DNA from: Bacteroidia bacterium
GTDB taxonomy: Bacteria; Bacteroidota; Bacteroidia; J057; JADKCL01
Assembly (NCBI GenBank): GCA_020635905.1
Contig: JACJYV010000009.1
Span: 124,001 to 188,000 of the forward strand
Reading direction: 5' to 3'
DNA: 64,000 nt
Of this stretch, positions 7,278 to 15,222 are shown piece by piece. Under the pieces are notes generated by a model. The model was not told the DNA's origin. It worked only from the letters and a program-made list of their open reading frames with translations, and made no database searches. The position numbers and the translations under genes are program-made. Position 1 is the first letter of the stretch, and every line of letters begins with the position of its first letter.

Positions 7278-9782
7278 ATGAGAAAGTCACTACTTGCCTT
7301 TGCACAGAATATGCCGGAATCACTCAGGCGAAATATCCTGATTTTTGGATTTGCCCTCCTTGGAATGGCTCTGATTCAGCCCAATCCCCTTTTGGCGCAA
7401 AGTTCCACCTTCAACAAGGCGGAAAAATTGAGGATGAAAGGCGAAATTGAAAGGGCAATTCCCCTCTATGAGAAATACCTGAAAGGAAATCCTGATGCCA
7501 TGTCCCAAATGGCTTTGGGTGAATGTTATCATATTCTGGGAAAGACCAAACTCGCTGAGTTTTGGTATGCCAGAGCGGTGGAAACCGACCTGACCTCAGC
7601 GGAAGCAGCCTTGAAATACGGCCAGGAACTGCAGTGGAATGGGAAAAATGAGGAAGCCATGAAATGGTTTCAGGAATACAGCAACCGTGATGGTGATCCA
7701 AAAATCGCTAAACGAATGCTCGCCAGCCAGGGCCAGAACCTTGCACAGGATCCCCTGACCAATCCGTATGAAGTTCGCAGCCTGGGTATTAACACAGAAA
7801 ATTCTGAAATCGCCGCCTTCCCCTACGAGGGTGGAATTCTCTTTTCCAGTGCAACCATGCGGGGGAGTTTTACCGATGTGGAAGGGAATAATGGAGAGTC
7901 GCAATTGTACGACATTTACTTCCTGGGCGATCCCTTGTCCACAAAACCTGGAAAGCCCAAACTGCTTTCTGGCAAAATCAATACCCGGTTTCACGATGGA
8001 CCCGCGGTTTATGACAAAAATTCTCAAACCCTTTACTTCACCCGATCCTTTTTCCGTACCGGCAAAAAAGAAAATAGTGGAGATGGCAAAAACATGCTGA
8101 TGATCCTCTCAGCGCCGAAAAAAGGCAATGATTGGGGCAAAATCACCAGTTTCAGTTTCAATAACCGTGAGTATTCCTGTGGTCATCCTGCCCTTGGACC
8201 TGAAGGCAAATACATCGTTTTTGCCTCGGATATGCCAGGTGGATATGGTGGAATCGACCTTTATATTTCAGTTCAGGGCGAGGAGGGTTGGACATCTCCC
8301 GTAAACCTGGGGCCATCCATCAATACCCGCGGGGATGAAATGTTTCCTGCGATCCTTGATGATGGAAGCCTTGCATTTTCAAGCGACGGACTGCCCGGAT
8401 TGGGGGGGCTGGACATTTTTTTCGCCTCGGGTGAAAACGGGGTTTGGGGAAACCCGGTGAATCCTGGCGCACCCGTCAACAGTTTTCGCGACGATTTTTC
8501 TTACCAGTCCATTCCGGGAACTTCCAAAGCCTTTATGACTTCCAATCGTCCGGGAGGCAAAGGAAAGGATGATATTTACCTGGTTACCCGCAAGCCCATG
8601 CTGCAGTTCAGGCTGGTGGACCAGCAAACTCAGGAACCCATTCCGGGCGTCTCAGTCAGGATGTGGGAACAAGGCGAACAAGATGAGCGTAGTTTCACGA
8701 CAGATTCAGATGGAAAATTCTCATTTCCAATTATTTCCGGCATGCGCAGTCTGGATTTTTCCTTCGAAAAACCCAGTTATGAAATGCAGAAACTGCAACT
8801 TGACCGCCTGAAATTTTCTGAGGTGAAAACAGTCCTCAATTTGCAGTATGAACTTGTTCGCAATTCTGTTTTTTCGGTTCGGGGCAGGGTTTTGGATGTG
8901 GTTACGGGCGTACCCATTGCTGATGCGGAAGTGGAATTGATCGACCCCAAAGGCAATATTTCCAAGCTCAGCACCAATTCGGACGGATACTATTCCGCCG
9001 ATCTGGAGCCGGGTTTATTCTACGAACTGATTGCCACGGGCCCTGAACATCAGCCAGATATGCAGACCATTCAGGTGCCGGAAGGCGGGGCCAGCCAGGT
9101 GTTTCAATTGGATTTCCTGCTGCCCGAAGGGCATTATGTGATGGTGTATGGAAGGGTGCTTTCGCGGGAAACGGGTGAACCATTGGGAGATGCCAGTGTG
9201 AGAGCCATTGCCAGTGAAACCCAGCAGGAACTCAAAACCCTGAAAACCCGAAACGATGGAAAGTTTTTCGTGCTGCTCGATCCCAATGTGAAACAATACC
9301 TGCTGATTGGGGTGAAAAAGCAGTATTTCACCAACCGTTTGGAACTGTTTGGCTCGGCCGAGCCTTCCGGTCAGAATATTGAAATAAAAAGTGACATACC
9401 TCTGGTTCGATATAAAGTAGGGGAGGTCGCCAAAGTTATTTATTACGAATACAACCGCCCTTATTTTACCGTGAATTCTACCAGTGATCTTTGGGAAATC
9501 GCTTACTTTCTGATCGATAATCCAGAGGCCGAACTTGAATTGGGAAGCCATACTGATACACGAGGTTCTGCTGCCTATAACCTTCGTTTGTCGCAAGATC
9601 GCGCCGAGAAAGCAGTGGAGTTTATTACCTCTAAAGGAATCTCCAGGGAACGGATTCATGCCAAAGGTTATGGAGAAACGGTCCCGCTCAACCGTTGCCT
9701 GAACGGGGTTCAGTGCAGTGAAGAAGAGCATGCGGTAAACCGCCGTGCAGAGGTTCGGATTGTGGGGATTTCTGAAGATTAA
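7278..9782 (+). CDS. PorE-like OmpA-family protein 1 (TPR, PD40 propeller, CarboxypepD_reg, OmpA)
   Basis: The signal peptide ends near Ala40-Gln41 (NPLLAQ). TPR-like helices follow (residues 45-150), then WD40-like PD40 blades (165-445; e.g. FASDMPGGYGGIDLYIS, FSSDGLPGLGGLDIFFA, MTSNRPGGKGKDDIYLVT) and two carboxypeptidase-regulatory-like beta-sandwiches (about 447-620). The OmpA domain starts near residue 713 and includes LGSHTDTRGSAAYNLRLSQD for peptidoglycan binding. PorE proteins are peptidoglycan-linked accessory components of T9SS, so this one probably anchors secretion or motility machinery. It has its own promoter and precedes the type B cargo/PorP/PorE-like 2 operon, whose last gene is its paralogue. 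Confidence 0.88.
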   Translation: MRKSLLAFAQNMPESLRRNILIFGFALLGMALIQPNPLLAQSSTFNKAEKLRMKGEIERAIPLYEKYLKGNPDAMSQMALGECYHILGKTKLAEFWYARAVETDLTSAEAALKYGQELQWNGKNEEAMKWFQEYSNRDGDPKIAKRMLASQGQNLAQDPLTNPYEVRSLGINTENSEIAAFPYEGGILFSSATMRGSFTDVEGNNGESQLYDIYFLGDPLSTKPGKPKLLSGKINTRFHDGPAVYDKNSQTLYFTRSFFRTGKKENSGDGKNMLMILSAPKKGNDWGKITSFSFNNREYSCGHPALGPEGKYIVFASDMPGGYGGIDLYISVQGEEGWTSPVNLGPSINTRGDEMFPAILDDGSLAFSSDGLPGLGGLDIFFASGENGVWGNPVNPGAPVNSFRDDFSYQSIPGTSKAFMTSNRPGGKGKDDIYLVTRKPMLQFRLVDQQTQEPIPGVSVRMWEQGEQDERSFTTDSDGKFSFPIISGMRSLDFSFEKPSYEMQKLQLDRLKFSEVKTVLNLQYELVRNSVFSVRGRVLDVVTGVPIADAEVELIDPKGNISKLSTNSDGYYSADLEPGLFYELIATGPEHQPDMQTIQVPEGGASQVFQLDFLLPEGHYVMVYGRVLSRETGEPLGDASVRAIASETQQELKTLKTRNDGKFFVLLDPNVKQYLLIGVKKQYFTNRLELFGSAEPSGQNIEIKSDIPLVRYKVGEVAKVIYYEYNRPYFTVNSTSDLWEIAYFLIDNPEAELELGSHTDTRGSAAYNLRLSQDRAEKAVEFITSKGISRERIHAKGYGETVPLNRCLNGVQCSEEEHAVNRRAEVRIVGISED

Positions 9783-10113
9783 TTCCTTCTGAAAAACCCC
9801 TGATTTCGCATTTTTGCAGGGTATATTTTGTTGTTTTTGAGGTAGATTTTTATCCAAAACTTATCAACAATGCACCTGAAAGGCAAAATGAACGGCCTTT
9901 GGCCACATTTTAGGGGTTGCAATGTAATTTTATTCTATTACCTTTGCCCTGCGGTTTTCTTACATGATTAGGCAACTCAGTCACCATCCTCTTACGCAAT
10001 CCCTGAAAAAATGAAATTAATCCGTTTTTTCTCATGGATTGTGGCGGCGGTTATTGATTTTCAATATTATATGAAGTTTTTTTGCATGTAAACAGGTTAA
10101 AGCAAGCCGGCTA
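9783..10113 (+). other. Intergenic region: weak terminator, promoter and leader
   Basis: After the PorE-like 1 stop there is a hairpin at 9885-9913 (AAAATG/CATTTT and GGCC/GGCC around TTT) that may terminate transcription, though its T run is short. A well-matched promoter follows at 9917-9946. The leader of about 160 nt contains a possible 26-codon frame (10011-10091). Confidence 0.55.
9917..9946 (+). promoter_or_regulatory. Bacteroidota-type promoter of the type B cargo/porP/porE operon
   Basis: TTG (9917-9919), a 19-bp spacer and TACCTTTG (9939-9946) match the TTG/TAnnTTTG consensus. The start point would be near 9952, giving a leader of about 160 nt. Confidence 0.7.
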
Positions 10114-11391
10114 ATGAAGACAAAGATTTATTCAACCATTTTCCTGATCCTTTCCATTTTTCTGGTGCAATCGGCGATTGCCCAGGTTGATCAGGCTCCT
10201 GATGGGCTTTCCGATTCCCATCATCCCACCCTCGACATGCGCTCCGCCAGCAATTGTTCCACTCAATCCACCGTGGTTGATGTGTATATTTTGCCAGGAG
10301 ACACCCTTGGGCTTTGCCCCGGGGATTCGTTGGTTTTGTTCGCAAATACTGACCCGGATATCAAAGCATGGTTTTGGTCCACAACTCCCGTGCAAACCAC
10401 TGATACCCTGCTGGTTACTGCTCCCGGAACCTACACAGTCATTGCCCAGGATTCGGCTGGATGCCCGGATACGGCTTCCGCTTATGTGTATCAGATTCCC
10501 GTGAATCAGGACCCGTTGGGCGGAGATACTGCCTTTTGTGCAGGGGATACGCTTACTTTCGATCTTACCAGTTCGGAATTTGTGTCATTCCTGTGGAAAA
10601 ACGGCGACACTAGTTCGGTAGTAAAGCGATACACGGCAAGCACCATTTGGGTCACCATTACTGACACTAATTCCTGCACCATCCGTGACACGATTACCCT
10701 GACCCGCAATCTGAATCCTGTGGTTTCAGTGCCTTCCTCGGCCAATTACTGCCCCGGGGATACCGCCACCCTTTCTGCAACCGCAGGCTTTGTTTCCTAT
10801 CTTTGGTCACCCGGCAATCAAACCACCACCACCATCATGGTTACCACCGACGGATCCTACACCTGTACGGTTACCGATACCAACGGATGTATGGGGACCT
10901 CCAATGCGGCCGCGGTTACCCAGTTTACCCCACCTGCTCAACCTGTAATCACTTACAACGGGGACTATATTTCCTCTACTTCCGCCTCGACTTATCAATG
11001 GTTTTACTACGGGGTCATGCTTACGGGTGCCACGGCTCAAACCCTGGTTCCTGACAGCAACGGAACCTACATGGTCAGCATCACGGATGCAAATGGTTGT
11101 GGGGCTTCTTCTGATCCCCTGGATGTTTACCTTGACATTGTGGTTCCCAGAGGAGCCTCTGCCACGACGCCTATCCAGTTGCCGGGCCTCAATGGATATC
11201 CTGACAACAAAATTGTGATTTTTAACCGCTATGGTAATGCCGTATTTACCAAAACGGGCATGACTGGCTCCGATACCTGGGCCGGCACCACCGACGACGG
11301 GAAAACCCTTCCCACGGGAACTTATTTTTATGTACTTGACCTGGGTGACGGATCCGAAGCCCTGACCGGTTATATCGAATTTGTCCGTTAA
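10114..11391 (+). CDS. T9SS type B (CHU_C) cargo protein with Cys-rich Ig-like repeats
   Basis: The signal peptide ends at AIAQ (residue 24). About three Ig/PKD-like repeats follow, each with a paired-Cys pattern of the kind seen in LGLCPGDSLVLFANT, AFCAGDTLTFDLTS and YCPGDTATLSATAG. The last 85 residues form a gliding-motility-associated C-terminal domain: VIFNRYGNAVF, DTWAGTTDDGK, LPTGTYFYVLDLGDG and GYIEFVR. This type B signal directs export through T9SS. The next gene, 12 bp downstream, is PorP/SprF, which typically pairs with type B cargo as SprF does with SprB. At 425 residues it is small for such a cargo and could be a structural surface component rather than an enzyme. Confidence 0.88.
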   Translation: MKTKIYSTIFLILSIFLVQSAIAQVDQAPDGLSDSHHPTLDMRSASNCSTQSTVVDVYILPGDTLGLCPGDSLVLFANTDPDIKAWFWSTTPVQTTDTLLVTAPGTYTVIAQDSAGCPDTASAYVYQIPVNQDPLGGDTAFCAGDTLTFDLTSSEFVSFLWKNGDTSSVVKRYTASTIWVTITDTNSCTIRDTITLTRNLNPVVSVPSSANYCPGDTATLSATAGFVSYLWSPGNQTTTTIMVTTDGSYTCTVTDTNGCMGTSNAAAVTQFTPPAQPVITYNGDYISSTSASTYQWFYYGVMLTGATAQTLVPDSNGTYMVSITDANGCGASSDPLDVYLDIVVPRGASATTPIQLPGLNGYPDNKIVIFNRYGNAVFTKTGMTGSDTWAGTTDDGKTLPTGTYFYVLDLGDGSEALTGYIEFVR

Positions 11392-11403
11392 GAACCATTT
11401 CAA

Positions 11404-12333
11404 ATGAATTTACAGATGCGCAGATTATTACCTTTCATCATCGTAATACTGGTTTCTCTTCAGGCCTTCGGCCAGCAGGATCCCCAATACAGCATGTACA
11501 TGTTCAACGGACAGGTACTGAATCCTGCCTATGCTGGCAGCCGTGAAAACGTTTCCACAACCCTCCTCATGCGTTGGCAATGGGTGGGATTTGACGGAGC
11601 ACCCGCGACCCAGAGTTTTAGCATAAACGGTCCTTCCCGTAACCTTCACCACGGATTTGGGCTTTCGTTTTTCAACGATAAAATCGGGCAAACCCGCAAT
11701 TCCGCAATCAATGTGGACTACGCTTTCCGCATCCTCATGGGCGAAAATTCAGCCCTTTCATTGGGTTTGAGGGGAACTGTCGCAAATTTAAGCCGCGACC
11801 TTACCTCCATCGACCCCTCTGGGGGAACGGATGGAAATTTTTCCCAGAATGTAAATCTCTGGCAGCCCAATGTGGGAACAGGAATTTACTTCAACAGTCG
11901 CAGACTGTACCTCGGGGCCTCCGTGCCCCACCTGATCGAAAATAAATGGCATGCTGATCCAAATGTGAATCCAGCTGCCTCAGGCGTTTACAGCCGCCAC
12001 TTCCTTTTTACCGCAGGGATCGTGCTTGGGGGTGATGCGGTCAAATTTAAACCCTCAGCCTTGTTGAAAATTGTTCCAAATGCGCCTATGTCACTTGACC
12101 TGAACGGAGCTTTCCTCTTTGCCGATAAACTTTGGATTGGTGGATCCTGGAGGATGAACGACGCCGTGGTGGGCATGCTCGAATGGCAGGTATCTAAAGC
12201 TTTCCGTTTGGGTTATGCTTATGATTACGGAATTTCTGACCTGAAACCCGCGCATAACGGCTCTCATGAACTGATGCTCGGATTCGACTTCAATTTCAAA
12301 GGAAACTCCATGGTTTCTCCCCGCTATTTCTAA
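11404..12333 (+). CDS. PorP/SprF family type IX secretion system membrane protein
   Basis: The signal peptide ends near AFGQ (residue 24) and the mature start QDPQYSMYMFNGQVLNPAYA, followed by GSRE, is the PorP/SprF hallmark. The rest is a beta-rich outer-membrane barrel of usual family length (309 residues), ending in GSHELMLGFDFNF. SprF-type proteins sit with the T9SS in the outer membrane and are needed to export or attach a cognate type B cargo. The gene is 12 bp after the type B cargo gene and 23 bp before PorE-like 2, so the three are probably co-transcribed and function together. Confidence 0.93.
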   Translation: MNLQMRRLLPFIIVILVSLQAFGQQDPQYSMYMFNGQVLNPAYAGSRENVSTTLLMRWQWVGFDGAPATQSFSINGPSRNLHHGFGLSFFNDKIGQTRNSAINVDYAFRILMGENSALSLGLRGTVANLSRDLTSIDPSGGTDGNFSQNVNLWQPNVGTGIYFNSRRLYLGASVPHLIENKWHADPNVNPAASGVYSRHFLFTAGIVLGGDAVKFKPSALLKIVPNAPMSLDLNGAFLFADKLWIGGSWRMNDAVVGMLEWQVSKAFRLGYAYDYGISDLKPAHNGSHELMLGFDFNFKGNSMVSPRYF

Positions 12334-12356
12334 ACCAACTACCTGGCTGAATTAAG

Positions 12357-14918
12357 ATGAAACTAAACAAGACATTATCCACTCTGTTCCTTATCCTTTT
12401 TGCCGCCTCAGCGCTGGTAGCCCAGAACAATTCCACTTTCAAGCGTGCAGATAAGCTGTTTGGAAAGATGAATTATCAAACCGCGCTTGATGCCTATGAA
12501 AAAGGTTTGAAAAAGGAGGACAGTTCTCTCGCCAAAGAAAGACTTGCTGATTGCTATCGTCTTTTGGGCAATTATGAGATGGCTGAGTTTTGGTATGGCA
12601 GGGCAACTGCCGGCTCCAATTCCACCAAAGAGTCCTGGTTTCAATACGGAAAAATGTTGATGGCCAATCAAAAGTATGATGACGCCAAAGCAGCATTTGA
12701 AAATTTCCAGAAAAAAGGAGGAAGTTCATCTCTGGCCAGCAAAAACATTGGGGCCTGCGAGTTCTCCAAAAAAGCAATTCAAAGCGAACCTCAGTACAAA
12801 ATCACCCCACTTCCCTTGAGCACCTCCGCCAATGAATTTGGAGCCGTTCCCTTTGGAGATGGCTTTCTGCTTACCTCAGCCCGTAAGCGCGGCGCCTGGA
12901 CAACCGTGGTAAATTCCCGTAATAACGGCCGTTTTTATGATATCTATTTTGCAGCACCATCTACCGGAAAATCTGCCTACAAAGCAAAACCAGTACGTGG
13001 AAAAGTAAATACCCGCTTCCATGACGGCCCTGCTATTTATGATGCCAAAACGGGTACCCTTTACTTCACCCGCAGCAATTTTGTAAGTGGTAAAAAAGGA
13101 AAAAGTAAGGAGGGATATAATAAGCTGAAGATCCTTTCTGCCCAAAAAAGCGGAAAAAAATGGGTCAACGTGAAAGAGCTTTCCTTCAACAGCAATGAAT
13201 ATTCCTGTGGCCACCCGACCCTGAGCGCAGATGGACTCACCATGGTTTTTTCCTCTGATATTCCCGGCGGATTTGGTGGAGCCGACCTGTACATCACCCG
13301 TTTGGAAGGAGATAAGTGGAGCACCCCCGAAAACCTCGGCAGCGATGTGAATTCTGAAGGAGACGAATTTTTTCCCACCCTCCACGAAAATGGCATGTTG
13401 TTTTTCTCCTCTAACGGACATCCGGGTATGGGGGGATTGGATATATTTTCCGCAGAACTGACCGGCAAAAAATACGGAAAAGTTAAAAATGCGGGCTATC
13501 CCCTGAACTCATCCCACGACGATTTTGCCACAACCTGGATCAAAAACAAAGCCAAAGGCTACTTTTCGTCTAACCGCAAAGGCGGTCAGGGGGGCGATGA
13601 CATTTACATGTTCTCCCGCAAAATCAGCCTGAAGGGCACCATTGTTGATTCGCGTACCAAAGCTCCCATGGAAGGAGTAAGCGTATCTGTGATGGATGTA
13701 AACAACAAGAAAACGGACTATATCACGGGCAAAGACGGAACTTTCTCGCACTTTGTGGATTTCGGGAATGATTATTTCCTGACTATGGAAATGAAAGATT
13801 TCTTCCCCAAAAAGGCACGTGTTTCCACCCAGGATGGAAGCCCGCTCGAGGATAAAGAAGTGGTGATTGAACTCGAAAGAGAAGTTCTCTTCAGTGCCTT
13901 TGGCACTGTAACTGACGCAGGAACGGGCCTGCCCGTTTCCGGTGCAACGGTACGTTTTGCCGGGCTGGGAACTGACTTTCAGGTTCCCACAGATGCCAAT
14001 GGAAAATTCTTCAGCCAGCTGGCTGAAGATCAGGAATACGAGTTGATCGTTCAGAAACCTGGCTACCAGCCAGGTATGGTCAATGTAACCACCAAAGGCC
14101 GTACCGGTCCGGAAGATTTCCAGAAAGATGTGGCCCTGGTCGAAGGACCTTACCTGCTGGTGGAAGGTACTGTGGTGGATAAAACCAATCAGAAACCCCT
14201 GGACAAATCCACCATCCGCGCCATTGCAGTCCAGAAACAAGAGGAAATTTCAACCAAAACCAGCCGTTCTGACGGTAAATTCTGGATGACCCTGGATCCA
14301 CGTATGGACCAGTATCTTCTGATTGGTTCACGGGCCTATTACTTTGCTTCCCGCATCGACCTGCCTTCGCCCGACTCATTGCCCAATGAATCCGTGGAAA
14401 AGGTTACCATCGAAATGGTTCGTTACAGGGTAGGGGAGGTTGCCAAGGTAATTTACTACGATTATAATAAATCAGACATCACCACCAACGCGAGCAAGAA
14501 ACTCTACGAAATGGTTTACTTCCTCGTGGACAATCCCGAAGCCAAAGTGGAATTGGGTTCTCACACGGATTCGCGCGGTGGCGAGACCTATAATCAGAAA
14601 CTCTCCCAAAGAAGGGCAGATGCTGCTGTTAATTTCATTGTATCCAAAGGAATTGACAAAAGCCGCATCTCCTCCAAGGGATATGGTGAAAGCAAACTCA
14701 CCAACAAATGCAATGACAAAGTGGAATGTACGGATGCTGAACACGGTCTGAACCGTCGTTCGGAACTGATCATCACCGGCATTGAGGAAATTCCGATGGG
14801 AGATGGAACCGGGGATTCTGGCAATGGAGGAGGAAAAACCACCACCAAGACCAACACTCCCGGATCTGGAAATGCTACCATAAAATCGGGCGGTCAGGAT
14901 GATGACCGTCCCTGGTAA
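12357..14918 (+). CDS. PorE-like OmpA-family protein 2 (TPR, PD40 propeller, CarboxypepD_reg, OmpA)
   Basis: This is a paralogue of the gene at 7278 with the same domain order. The signal peptide ends at LVAQ (residue 23), TPR-like helices run to about 140, PD40 blades lie at about 150-420 (FSSDIPGGFGGADLYIT, FSSNGHPGMGGLDIFSA), two regulatory-like beta-sandwiches follow, and the OmpA domain begins near residue 690 with VGEVAKVIYYDYNKSDI. Peptidoglycan-contact residues are in GSHTDSRGGETYNQKLSQRR. It differs from its paralogue in a Gly/Thr/Asp-rich tail of about 40 residues after the OmpA domain. As last gene of the operon it probably anchors the type B cargo/PorP assembly to the cell wall. 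Confidence 0.9.
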   Translation: MKLNKTLSTLFLILFAASALVAQNNSTFKRADKLFGKMNYQTALDAYEKGLKKEDSSLAKERLADCYRLLGNYEMAEFWYGRATAGSNSTKESWFQYGKMLMANQKYDDAKAAFENFQKKGGSSSLASKNIGACEFSKKAIQSEPQYKITPLPLSTSANEFGAVPFGDGFLLTSARKRGAWTTVVNSRNNGRFYDIYFAAPSTGKSAYKAKPVRGKVNTRFHDGPAIYDAKTGTLYFTRSNFVSGKKGKSKEGYNKLKILSAQKSGKKWVNVKELSFNSNEYSCGHPTLSADGLTMVFSSDIPGGFGGADLYITRLEGDKWSTPENLGSDVNSEGDEFFPTLHENGMLFFSSNGHPGMGGLDIFSAELTGKKYGKVKNAGYPLNSSHDDFATTWIKNKAKGYFSSNRKGGQGGDDIYMFSRKISLKGTIVDSRTKAPMEGVSVSVMDVNNKKTDYITGKDGTFSHFVDFGNDYFLTMEMKDFFPKKARVSTQDGSPLEDKEVVIELEREVLFSAFGTVTDAGTGLPVSGATVRFAGLGTDFQVPTDANGKFFSQLAEDQEYELIVQKPGYQPGMVNVTTKGRTGPEDFQKDVALVEGPYLLVEGTVVDKTNQKPLDKSTIRAIAVQKQEEISTKTSRSDGKFWMTLDPRMDQYLLIGSRAYYFASRIDLPSPDSLPNESVEKVTIEMVRYRVGEVAKVIYYDYNKSDITTNASKKLYEMVYFLVDNPEAKVELGSHTDSRGGETYNQKLSQRRADAAVNFIVSKGIDKSRISSKGYGESKLTNKCNDKVECTDAEHGLNRRSELIITGIEEIPMGDGTGDSGNGGGKTTTKTNTPGSGNATIKSGGQDDDRPW

Positions 14919-14939
14919 TATTCGAAATAATTTACGGGC

Positions 14940-14969
14940 TTGTAAATATTCCGAATACTCGTACTTTTG
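14940..14969 (+). promoter_or_regulatory. Bacteroidota-type promoter of the giant HYR adhesin gene
   Basis: TTG (14940-14942), a 19-bp spacer and TACTTTTG (14962-14969) match the TTG/TAnnTTTG consensus. Transcription from here would make a leader of about 250 nt before the ATG at 15223. Confidence 0.7.
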
Positions 14970-15072
14970 CAGTCAGGTTCAATTGGGGAATTAAACCGGC
15001 ACAAAAAAAGCCAATTAATGAGTCAGATCAATCAAATCAGGGTTTATGAACAAACAATTACCTCCAGACGAA

Positions 15073-15096
15073 GGTGGCTGTGCAGCCACCGTTTTT
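15073..15096 (+). terminator. Leader hairpin 1 with T tract
   Basis: GGTGGCTG and CAGCCACC are perfect inverted repeats (2-nt gap; realistically a 6-bp stem with a 6-nt loop) followed by GTTTTT. It lies inside the predicted leader of the giant gene. Confidence 0.5.
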
Positions 15097-15120
15097 AAAA
15101 ATTATTTCCAAATAGCCTCA

Positions 15121-15172
15121 ACCCTTCCGGACGGAAATGGCCAACTGGTCACCCGCCCGGAAGGGTCTTTTT
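15121..15172 (+). terminator. Leader hairpin 2 with T tract, possible attenuator
   Basis: ACCCTTCCGG and CCGGAAGGGT pair over 10 bp around a 26-nt loop, followed by CTTTTT. It resembles an intrinsic terminator but lies 51 nt upstream of the giant gene start and downstream of its only visible promoter. Confidence 0.5.
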
Positions 15173-15222
15173 CATATAATTCCAATCAATCCAACAACAC
15201 TCAAATCCCAAAAGCAAGGATT

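Larger units (their letters stand above)
14919..15222 (+). other. Promoter and structured leader of the giant adhesin gene
   Basis: The region contains a hairpin ATTTAC/GTAAAT (14929-14948) overlapping the -33 element, the promoter at 14940-14969, and two terminator-like hairpins with T tracts inside the predicted leader (15073-15096 and 15121-15172). An ATG at 15046 is in frame with the giant gene but its 59 extra residues look unlike a signal peptide and would span both hairpins, so the region is treated as untranslated. Confidence 0.6.

Noticed and set aside
15046..15222. 59-residue N-terminal extension of the giant adhesin
   Set aside because: It spans two terminator-like hairpins and would bury the signal peptide; the ATG at 15223 has a better context.
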